Of a stretch of 64,000 nt of DNA, positions 10,003 through 18,558 are shown in pieces. The notes under the pieces were generated by a model. It ran no database searches, was not told the origin of the DNA, and saw only the letters and a program-made list of their open reading frames with translations. Position numbers and translations under genes: made by a program. Origin of the DNA: Bathynomus jamesi (taxonomy: Eukaryota; Arthropoda; Malacostraca; Isopoda; Cirolanidae); assembly GCA_023014485.1 (NCBI GenBank), contig JAJOZX010012114.1, positions 1 through 64,000 on the forward strand. Direction: 5' to 3'. Position 1 is the first letter of the stretch. Each line of letters begins with the position of its first letter.

Positions 10003-10404
10003 TCCCCCCTCCCCAACTCCCCTCCCCCCTCCCCTCCCAATTTTTATAATCCCCCCTCCCCTAACTTATAACTCTCCAACCGCCCAACCCATAGCTTGTT
10101 TCCTGTTTTGTTTTGTTTTAAATTACTCGTGCCTCGGAACCAGCATTGAAAGGTTCGTAGTGTTAATTATTCCATTGTATTAGTGTTAATTATTCCAGTG
10201 TACTAATTTCAAATTTACTATATGTAATTTAAAAATAGCTTTTAAATTTCTTGTAATTTTATATGTAAATTTTTATAACTTTGAATTTAACCCTCTTCTT
10301 TTAGTCTTTTTAAAATTTGCTTTTAATGAATAGGTTTTATAGAAATTATTTTGTCTTGTTCACATTTATTTATTGATTCTAATTTCATATTGTTATTATC
10401 TAGC

Positions 10405-10433
10405 CTGATGATGAGCGTATTGCTCGAAACGTT
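10405..10433 (+). ncRNA. candidate hammerhead ribozyme core, U4/U5 junction
   Basis: Same 29-nt core and hairpin as at the other junctions. Confidence 0.45.
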
Positions 10434-10454
10434 GCGCATTAAAGAAGACTTTTC

Positions 10455-11108
10455 ATGGCATTTACATTCCTCCTTGTCATTGGATTTCTCCTAAATATTA
10501 AATTGAAGCTTTGTAGAAGCAAACCGCATGACTATATATACTCAAGGTATGGACAAGATGGCCTTAGGGCTTATCGCCATGTTTGGAAGACTTCACGAAA
10601 GCTTCTCAAGTCAAAACTCGATTGTTATTTTCTTGAAATGTGTCGTACCTGCAGGGTTTTCCCGAAATTCGTTTACTTCAAACTTTATCGTGACAATCTA
10701 TATGACTCTGAATTTTATCAATCTTCCCTGGAATATTTATTAAATAATGAAATTAATTATAAAATCAAAATTTCAGACTCGCATAATAAGTCGCTTGAGC
10801 ATCATATAATTACCCTTAAAAATACCCTTTCGTTGTTGGATTATTTATTAATAATTTCTCTTGTACAACGTGAACTTGAAAAGTTTCATTCTACCATTTC
10901 TGAAACTCATGAACGTAAGTTAAAGGCCCTGGGCCTGAATTCACCTAATTTTTTCAATTCTGATAAAGTAATTTCGAATTTTTCTAGTTACACCCTATCC
11001 CCTCGGGAAAAGTTTTTACTCTCACTTGGCTTGCAATTTAAGCTTCCGTTATTTCAAATATATAAGCCTTCGTTTTTTCTTTACTTTGAAAAATTTTTAA
11101 TGGCTTGA
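10455..11108 (+). CDS. PLE N-terminal domain (U5, full length)
   Basis: 217 residues, the complete N-terminal region. It contains the 27 residues missing from U2/U3, including SNFSSYTLSPREKFLLSLGL. This matches the conserved pattern in PLE proteins of a short (V/I)xNLS-type segment followed by LSxxExxLLxxGL before the RT. It ends in FEKFLMA, one base out of phase with the RT frame that starts 4 bp upstream of its stop. Confidence 0.85.
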   Translation: MAFTFLLVIGFLLNIKLKLCRSKPHDYIYSRYGQDGLRAYRHVWKTSRKLLKSKLDCYFLEMCRTCRVFPKFVYFKLYRDNLYDSEFYQSSLEYLLNNEINYKIKISDSHNKSLEHHIITLKNTLSLLDYLLIISLVQRELEKFHSTISETHERKLKALGLNSPNFFNSDKVISNFSSYTLSPREKFLLSLGLQFKLPLFQIYKPSFFLYFEKFLMA

Positions 11109-12592
11109 AAAATGTTCCCCATGTCGGTGATTTCAATAATTTTAAATGTCAGTTTGCTAATTTAACTCATGAATTTTTTCACAAACTTAGAAACCTTAAA
11201 TTTAAATCTTTCATATTTAAGAAGAGTGACTTGCAGGTTATTAAGAATTTGGCAAAGAACCAGGAGATTGTTGTGACTAGACCGGACAAGGGCAACGGAG
11301 TTGTTATTTTGAATAAATCTGATTACATAAATAAAACTAATGAAATCCTAAGTGATGTTAGCAAATTCAAACAAATTCTTGAACCCGTCAATAAAGTCAT
11401 TTTAAGGTTGGAAGACCAAGTTAATAGATTTTTGTCACGATTAAAGTCTTTAAAGATAATAAAAAATGATACTTACTCTCAGTTGTTCGTATCTGGTTCT
11501 GATCTTGCTCAATTATACTGTTTGCCTAAAATCCATAAAGTTGGAACACCTCTCCGTCCTATTTTAGCTTCGTATAACTTACCTACCTTTCAATTGGCAA
11601 AATTTGTTGTTGGTCTCCTGTCACCTTTTGCGAAAAATGCTTATACTATAAATAACTCTTATGAATTTCAAAAAGATCTTCTTAGTAAGAATTTCGATTC
11701 AAAAAAGTTTTTTGTCAGTTTTGATGTAAAGTCGCTTTTCACGAATGTACCTGTATCAGAAACTATTGCCATTATTTTAGATAGGGTTTTTAGCTCTGAT
11801 GATAGTTTTCATGGTTTTTCATGGTCTTATTTTAAGGAACTTTTAGAATTGGTTTTTAAGCAATGTTATTTTACTTTCAATAATAAGGTTTACCAACAAA
11901 TTGATGGTGTTGGGATGGGATCACCCGTCGGACCTTTATCAGCTGATTTTTTTATGACTCATTTAGAAAGTGTAATTTTTAGACAATCTCCCACCCATTG
12001 TAAACCAATTTTCTATCGACGCTTCGTTGATGACTCGATAGCTGTTTTTGATAATGCTGTACAAGCGCAACAATTTTTTAACTTCTTAAATTCTCTGCAC
12101 CCCAATATAACTTATACAATGGAAACTGAGAAAAATGGCTCCCTTCCCTTTTTAGATCTTTTAATTTCGAAAAAAGGTGATTCTATTACTACATCAGTTT
12201 ACAGGAAACCCACTTTTACTGGTTTGGGCATGAATTTCTTTAGTTTTACTGATTTTAACTATAAGATGTCGTGTATTAAAACTCTCTTGTTCAGAGGATA
12301 TAATTTGACCTCTAGTTTTACCTTACTAAACGATGAATTTAATAATTTAAGATCATATTTTACCAATAATAGTTTTCCTGTTCAATATGTAGATAAACTA
12401 ATAAGATCTTTCTTAAATAATGTTTATAGCCCTCAACTTTCCTGTATTTCAGTGCCTAAAGATATAAAATATTTCCTGGTACCTGAAATGGGTCCCATGA
12501 ATAAAGAATTTAAACTTAAATTTACAAAGTTGTTAAAAAATTTTTTTATCATACTGATTTTCGCATTATATTTATTAACAAAATGTCTTTAG
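11105..12592 (+). CDS. PLE reverse transcriptase (U5)
   Basis: 495 residues with all RT blocks at the same positions as U2 (catalytic Asp207, Asp309, Asp310). Its tail is the out-of-frame FFIILIFALYLLTKCL because the run is A6T7. It overlaps the endonuclease by 10 bp. Confidence 0.93.
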   Translation: MKNVPHVGDFNNFKCQFANLTHEFFHKLRNLKFKSFIFKKSDLQVIKNLAKNQEIVVTRPDKGNGVVILNKSDYINKTNEILSDVSKFKQILEPVNKVILRLEDQVNRFLSRLKSLKIIKNDTYSQLFVSGSDLAQLYCLPKIHKVGTPLRPILASYNLPTFQLAKFVVGLLSPFAKNAYTINNSYEFQKDLLSKNFDSKKFFVSFDVKSLFTNVPVSETIAIILDRVFSSDDSFHGFSWSYFKELLELVFKQCYFTFNNKVYQQIDGVGMGSPVGPLSADFFMTHLESVIFRQSPTHCKPIFYRRFVDDSIAVFDNAVQAQQFFNFLNSLHPNITYTMETEKNGSLPFLDLLISKKGDSITTSVYRKPTFTGLGMNFFSFTDFNYKMSCIKTLLFRGYNLTSSFTLLNDEFNNLRSYFTNNSFPVQYVDKLIRSFLNNVYSPQLSCISVPKDIKYFLVPEMGPMNKEFKLKFTKLLKNFFIILIFALYLLTKCL

Positions 12593-12957
12593 GTAGCTTT
12601 TTCTCAGCGAAGGATCGAACTCCTGATTCGTTGCGTAGCGGTGTTGTATATTTATTTACCTGCCCAAGGTGTCTCCTTGGTACTTATATTGGCAGCACCG
12701 TGCGCTCCCTCAGGGCTAGATTTTATTCGCATATGGGAATAAGTTGCCGAACAGGTAAAATTTTAAATAAAAAAGAAGCCTCCAGTATTCGGGAACATAG
12801 TATAAAATGTAAAACTGATGTCACTTTAGATAATTTTAAAATTCTCGGTTGTAATTCTTGTCCTAACTCACTTAGAATTTTGGAATCTCTTTATATTAAA
12901 ACATTGACCCCTTCTCTAAACGTGGATTCCTCAGCTGTCCCTCTAAATTTTTTATAA
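12583..12957 (+). CDS. PLE GIY-YIG endonuclease domain (U5)
   Basis: 124 residues, identical to the other complete copies, with VVY, YIG, His50 and Glu101. Confidence 0.92.
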   Translation: MSLGSFFSAKDRTPDSLRSGVVYLFTCPRCLLGTYIGSTVRSLRARFYSHMGISCRTGKILNKKEASSIREHSIKCKTDVTLDNFKILGCNSCPNSLRILESLYIKTLTPSLNVDSSAVPLNFL

Positions 12958-13353
12958 TCCCCCCTCCCCAACTCCCCCCCCCCTCCCCAATTTTTTATAA
13001 TCCCCCCTCCCCTAACTTATAACTCCAACCGCCCAACCCATAGCTTGTTTCCTGTTTTGTTTTGTTTTAAATTACTCGTGCCTCGGAACCAGCATTGAAA
13101 GGTTCGTAGTGTTAATTATTCCATTGTATTAGTGTTAATTATTCCAGTGTACTAATTTCAAATTTACTATATGTAATTTAAAAATAGCTTTTAAATTTCT
13201 TGTAATTTTATATGTAAATTTTTATAACTTTGAATTTAACCCTCTTCTTTTAGTCTTTTTAAAATTTGCTTTTAATGAATAGGTTTTATAGAAATTATTT
13301 TGTCTTGTTCACATTTATTTATTGATTCTAATTTCATATTGTTATTATCTAGC

Positions 13354-13382
13354 CTGATGATGAGCGTATTGCTCGAAACGTT
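13354..13382 (+). ncRNA. candidate hammerhead ribozyme core, U5/U6 junction
   Basis: Same core as at the other junctions. It lies just before the terminal partial unit, which would act as the downstream pLTR-like end of the array. Confidence 0.45.
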
Positions 13383-13719
13383 GCGCATTAAAGAAGACTT
13401 TTCATGGCATTTACATTCCTCCTTGTCATTGGATTTCTCCTAAATATTAAATTGAAGCTTTGTAGAAGCAAACCGCATGACTATATATACTCAAGGTATG
13501 GACAAGATGGCCTTAGGGCTTATCGCCATGTTTGGAAGACTTCACGAAAGCTTCTCAAGTCAAAACTCGATTGTTATTTTCTTGAAATGTGTCGTACCTG
13601 CAGGGTTTTCCCGAAATTCGTTTACTTCAAACTTTATCGTGACAATCTATATGACTCTGAATTTTATCAATTTCTCCTAAATATTAAATTGAAGCTTTGT
13701 AGAAGCAACCCGCATGACT
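13383..13719 (+). mobile_element. Penelope-like element terminal fragment U6
   Basis: Starts like every other unit (GCGCATTAAAGAAGAC, then the N-terminal Met at 13404), but stops being collinear at about 13672 (GAATTTTATCAAT). There it is joined to a second copy of the unit's own early sequence (TTTCTCCTAAATATTAAATTGAAG, equal to 13433 onward), which ends in (TA)n at 13719. The array therefore ends with a rearranged 5' fragment. Confidence 0.85.
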
Positions 13720-14203
13720 ATATATATATATATATATAGATATATTAGGGTGGAGTGAAAATATTAAACCTTCTTGCCTCACTCATGATTTGGTGTATTG
13801 ACCCTCTAGAAGTTCTAAAAAGATAATATTTTCTTTTTAGGACCCTCCACCTGCCGCATTTTTGCCGAAAAAAAATGGCAGAAAGTCATATTTTGAAAGA
13901 CCCCAAGTATAATATCTATCGGTTTTTGAGAAAAGATATTGTGTTATATTGTGCGTTATTCGGTTATAACTATGATAACGAGTAAATATATTCACACAAC
14001 ACAAGCGATACTTACTGATCACCATCTACTTAAGAACACACAGACGCTTATCTAAACATCAGTCTCACTCGAGGACAATGACATCTTGCATATGGCTGAT
14101 AAGGGATGGGGGTAGGAGCCGCATGTTGCATATTGTAGCATGGGTGGCTACAAAGACTATTGAGTAAAATATGTTTACATTTTAGTTTTAGAGCTTATAA
14201 TAA

Positions 14204-14728
14204 GGGACTAGTATGTTTCATGGACTGCTCTCGAATTTCCTACGAAATTGCAAACAAGGGCAGTCGATGACCCTGATTTTGTTTCTGCAATCGGTTTTCT
14301 TAAGAAATGATAAAGAAAAATGTTATTGGATATTGAATAAATTTATTTACTGAAACGACACAATACACTCCATCTTTTTGAATAAGTCCGAGCTGGTGTG
14401 GCGCTTACGCCATACAAATTCACAAAAAATGAAAAGAATTAGTGCGATATCTTGCAAAAAACAAAAGTATAAGAAACTCGATTAGGTCAGGTTAGGTTAG
14501 GTTAGGTGAGCTTAGGTTAGGTTAGATTAAGTTAGGTTAGGTTAGGTCAGGTTAGATTAGGTTAGGTCAGGTTAGGTTAGATTAGGTTAGGTTAGGTCAG
14601 GTTAGGTTAGGTTAGGTGGTTAGGTTTCTCAAGAAAACCGATTGCAGAAACAAAATCAGGGTCATCGACTGCCCTTGCTTGCAATTTCGTAGGAAAATCG
14701 AGAGCAGTCCATGAAACATACAAGGTCC
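14204..14728. mobile_element. 525-bp MITE inside E1
   Basis: Terminal inverted repeats of about 105 bp, starting GGGACTAGTATGTTTCATGG on the left and GGACCTTGTATGTTTCATGG on the right (reverse strand), run to CGGTTTTCTTAAGAAA. They are flanked by a perfect 8-bp target duplication, TATAATAA (14196-14203 and 14729-14736). The 8-bp duplication fits hAT- or P-type mobilisation. There is no coding capacity; the centre holds a TTAGG-type array. Confidence 0.88.
14481..14628 (+). repeat. TTAGG-like degenerate tandem array
   Basis: About 30 units of GGTTA with variants GGTCA, GATTA and GCTTA. TTAGG is the ancestral arthropod telomere repeat, but this array is interstitial, variant-rich and enclosed within a MITE, so it is not a chromosome end. 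Confidence 0.85.
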
Positions 14729-14856
14729 TATAATAATTTGTTTTAACTATTTCCATGTTTTGTATTTTTTCAGATTTTCATAATGTGATATTTCTGTAGA
14801 AATTTAACCTCAGATCTAAATATGGCAAAATCCCTACTAACTACAGTAGACAGTCG

Positions 14857-17080
14857 GTGAAGCAATATTTTCTGTTCGGAATTCCAAGTGAATTGCCACA
14901 TAATGTCTTGCCCTCTAATATGCATGTTGGGAGATATTTTCTTCTACAGAAGGAAAGCTCATCTGCAAAATTGACAAATAATGATATTCTCGAAACGATA
15001 GCAGAAGCATTGGTCGAAGTGTGGAAACGTTCATCAATACCCTCAATGAGTAAAAAATCCATAATTACCAAGCTGAAACGCTTTGCCGACAAGGTTACGC
15101 AACTCCTTCGATCCAAAAGCAGTGCGAAGCTTATTGAATTGTTCAAAAAATCATTGGAAGAACTCTTTGACATTTGTGCTTGTAAATGCAACTTCGTTTC
15201 GCACCAAGATTTTGGCTGCCGAAAAAGCGGATGTAAAGAAAAACATTATTTGTGTTTGTCCAAAAGAATCAAGAATACTCAAAGAAGAACTGGAATTCCT
15301 TGAGGATCAGAGGACTATGCGAAATATGGTGATTGAAGCTGTGGATGTTACCCTTTCAAGATCTATAGCAAAAAGAAATGCAAGAAAGTTGAAGGAGAAA
15401 CAAGGAAGTAAGCGAAAAAAAATAATCATGCATGAAGAATTCGAAAAGGTAGTCATTGATGATGTGCTTTCACGTGATATTAATACTGATTTCTCTAGTA
15501 CTGAAGAAAGTTCAACAACTGAGTCTGAATATGAATGCTCCAACATTCAAATGAGAACCTCTTTACCCAATCTCGCCATGGAAGCCGACAGATTTGGTGT
15601 TTCAGAGAGGGCTGCATCGGCCATTGCTTCAGCTACTTTGGTGGATTTGGGTATCATTACCAAAAAAGACAGTAACTTTTTTATTGATCGAAGTAAGGTG
15701 AGAAGAGAGAGACAGAAATTGAGAAAAACATTACAAGTAGAAGCTGCACAAAGTTAAGGTGATGTTAAAGCTTTATATTTTGATGGGAGAAAAGACAAGA
15801 CGTTGGTAAAGACAAAGAAAGATGGTAAATGGTACCAAGATATAATTGTTGCAGAACATTATGTACTATTGGGTGAGCCTGGTGGAGAATACCTTAACCA
15901 TTTGAGCCCTAAATCTGGAAAAGCAAGTGATGGATCTGAATCGTTGTTCGCTTACTTGAATGAAGTGATACTAGACCAGAATCTCCAGGTGATAGGGTGC
16001 GACAGTATGAATGTCAAACTGGGTCTAAAGGTGGCATAATCCATTTCATCGAGCAGAAGCTGAACCGACCATTGCAATGGAGCATTTGTATGTTACATAC
16101 AAACGAACTTCCCTTAAGGCATCTCTTTGAGCGATACGACGGGAAAATAACTGGGCCAAGATCATTCAGTGGATCTATTGGTAATGCTCTTAAAACTTGT
16201 CATGAGAAGCCTGTGGTAAAGTTCTCCCCAATTATGGATGGGGCCGATAGCATCCCAGTTCTCACAGATGAGCTCATAGAAGATTTAAGTAATGATCAAT
16301 AATACGTGTTCAGAATAATTGGGGCCATAAGAGAAGGATATATTGAAGGAAGCCTAGAGAAACTCAAGCCTGATCCCCTTAACAACTCTAGATGGTTAAC
16401 TCTAGCTAACAGACTATGTCGTTATTATGTCTCCCAAAAGAATCCCTCCAGAGAGTTACGTAGCCCTGTTCTATTCATGGTAATAAACTATGGTCCTAAC
16501 TGGTTCAATATAAAATTTAAACCGTATCTGCCTGATGGACCCAAACATATCTTTGATGCGATAAAACGGTTCAACCTGTTACCCAAAGATATTAAAAAAG
16601 TTGACCAACCTTATATATTACGGAATGCCTCTTTTGCTCACTCAGAAAATATTCTTCTATCAATGCTGTCAGATAGTGAGCAAAAGCTGCGCAAAATTGC
16701 AATCGATCGAATAATACAAACAAAAAAGTGTAAGGAAGCCAATACAAGGAAAATCAGAGAATTTAGAGTACCAGAATTGAACTTCAAAGCATCACATTGG
16801 ACAGACATCATCTTCTGGGATAGGGTTGATGTCAGTGACCCACCTCTCACTTCTAAATTGTGTGATGAAGAATTGCTTGAGTACGAAACAAAATGTTTCA
16901 AAGATAAGCAATTCACACAGAGAACGTCGAAAGAGCCATGAAGTTGGTTACAGATGCATCAGCATCAGTAATATCACAGGAATCAAGAGACGGATCTATT
17001 AGGTCAAGAATAAAAAGTCGCTCTCTGCTTCCCTCACTTGAAACCAAAAAGGATCTGATGGCTCTCCTGAAAATATAATA
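14857..17080 (+). pseudogene. E1 transposase-like protein, broken
   Basis: I do not know a family name. The reading passes through frames at 14857-15303, 15083-15757, 15803-16039, 15997-16302 and 16306-16941, with in-frame stops near 15755 and 16300 and frameshifts near 15220, 16015 and 16917. In order: a helical N-terminal region, a Cys-rich stretch (CACKCNF, FGCRKSGCK, CVCP), a basic/acidic linker, YFDGRKD (about 15778), GCDSMNV (about 15996), CMLHTNELPLRHLF (about 16086) and NVERAMKLVTDAS near the end. The D, D, C-x2-H-x2-E and ER landmarks recur in E2 and E4, consistent with an RNase H-like transposase. A possible acceptor site (TTTTTTCAG) lies at 14763-14773. The true start is not visible. 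Confidence 0.75.
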
Positions 17081-17451
17081 ATATTTGAGATGAGCGAGTT
17101 TTATATCGCATTCAAATGTAATTGATTTACGGCATCCAACCAAGTGAGACCAGATACAATTTTATTTCAACACAATGTATGCACGATGGTGTTTTTTAAG
17201 TATAGTTTTGCATTATAAAGCGTTTTTCTTCAGTTATTTTCTTTGGTAAAACACTTAGTTTTTATGTTATGAGCATATTTTTATTTATGGACAACTGGCT
17301 GATGGGCATTTTGCTTTTATATAAAAATGCGGGAGATGGTTTGCGTTACAAACATTAATTGGCTGATTACATCATTTTTATGTTCTAATACACCAAAAAA
17401 CAAGTGAGGCAAATAAATTTGAAATAAAAAGTTGTGTTTCACTTCGCTCTA

Positions 17452-18420
17452 ATATTTATATGACCTCGAAGGGCGACGCCACATAGCCTATACAATACAT
17501 ATACTGCATATATATGACCTCGGAGGCGGACACCACAGAGCCTATGTTCTTATATATATATATATATATATGCTAGAGCTTCGCCCATTTTATGTCACTA
17601 TCTTTTATGACGTGTCTATTGTAGTGTATTGGGTTTTTTAATAAAGATAATCATGTCTAATAAGAATTTAATAATGTTTTGTTTAATGAAGAAAATAATG
17701 TGAAATAAGAAATTTAATTATGGTTTTTATGTAAATAAGAAATTGATAATGTTTTGTTTGAAATTAAAAATATAAAAATACAAATTGCCAACATCTAAAA
17801 TGTGCCCATGCCAAAGGCTGAGTAAAATGCTCAATTTTGACAATTCAGTCTTTGGACAGGGTTTGCCCCGATTTGGTGGCCTGTCCTATTAGAATGTTAT
17901 AGTTTATTTAAAATATTAATTGTCTCTCTCCGCGATTAAATGTTGACGCTAATTCCGTCCTCGCATTACCCCGTTCGTTTAAAGTATTTCGGCATAAATA
18001 AAAAGTCAGTAAATAGTAAATAAAAGTGTGTAATTACCTCGGTCCCTTTGCTTTGTTATGTTCGAAAGTTTTATGGCGGCCACGTCTACCCGTCTGCCCG
18101 CATGTTTATAAAGCACAGTGAAGCAGTGTAAATAGAAGAAACAGCAATGACAAGAGAAATTTAATAAAGTAAAGTAAATAATGAGTTGTAAATGAGGGGA
18201 ATCACTACACTATGATGTCACTATCTTTCAAACAATCCGGAATACAGAGGCCTCATATGACCTCGGAGGCCGCCGCCACATAGCCTATGTTTTTCCCCTC
18301 GCCTCTGTTACCCCTATCCCACAAGTCTCATCCAAATGTAGTCAGTGGTTTGGCCGGACATAAGAAACAAAGAGAGAAAGTTCGCAGGCAGTTCGACGGC
18401 TACAATTATTAGTATAGATA
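17452..18420. other. non-coding spacer with repeats
   Basis: No gene is seen. A motif resembling TATGACCTCGGAGGC...ACATAGCCTAT occurs three times (about 17459, 17513 and 18257). A (TA)n run lies at 17553-17570. A 609-bp segment (17606-18214) is bounded by a 14-bp direct repeat. Confidence 0.6.
17606..18214. mobile_element. possible 609-bp insertion with 14-bp direct repeats
   Basis: ATGTCACTATCTTT occurs at 17592-17605 and again at 18215-18228, the pattern left by an insertion with a 14-bp target duplication. The interior is AT-rich and non-coding; the ends (TATTGTAGTGTATTGGG and, reversed, CATAGTGTAGTGATTCCC) are weakly similar. The class is unknown. Confidence 0.4.
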
Positions 18421-18558
18421 AGGTTCCATTATGATTAAGGGAAGTCTATATAAACAGCTACCACAATACAACTTTTTATATACTAGTGAATTTGAACCAA
18501 AAATAGACATTACACAACCAACCTCCACACTCCCTCATTCCCCTTCCCCACCCACCAG

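Larger units (their letters stand above)
7541..10433 (+). mobile_element. Penelope-like element unit U4 (2893 bp)
   Basis: A complete unit. The region deleted by 81 bp in U2/U3 has a different structure here (CCTGATTCAGTTCGAATTTTTCTAGCTACC before TGGCTTGC, in two parts near 8041-8072), as if a separate deletion removed part of it. It is the only unit in which the FEK...FNGLKNVPHV junction is in frame. Confidence 0.92.
10434..13382 (+). mobile_element. Penelope-like element unit U5 (2949 bp, fullest copy)
   Basis: The longest unit. It keeps the 81 bp deleted from U2 and U3, with 4-bp TCAC repeats at both edges of that segment, so it best represents the parent element. Open frames cover the whole protein, interrupted only at two homopolymer runs (A5T5 near 11090 and A6T7 near 12540). 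Confidence 0.93.
13746..17451 (+). mobile_element. DNA transposon E1 (TAGGG-terminal family)
   Basis: The left end reads TAGGGTGGAGTGAAA and the right end, read from the other strand, TAGAGCGAAGTGAAAC. Imperfect similarity continues inward for about 55-65 bp, including AATACACCAAA and AGTGAGGCAA near both inner edges. It contains one broken transposase-like gene and a nested MITE. The 9-bp flanks (TAGATATAT and ATATTTATA) do not match, so no target duplication is claimed. Confidence 0.75.

Noticed and set aside
1..13719. CRISPR-like or satellite interpretation of the repeated region
   Set aside because: Units are 2.9 kb and encode RT and GIY-YIG endonuclease; it is a tandem retroelement array.
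14481..14628. A telomere or chromosome end
   Set aside because: The TTAGG-like array is short, variant-rich, and enclosed by MITE inverted repeats with a target duplication.
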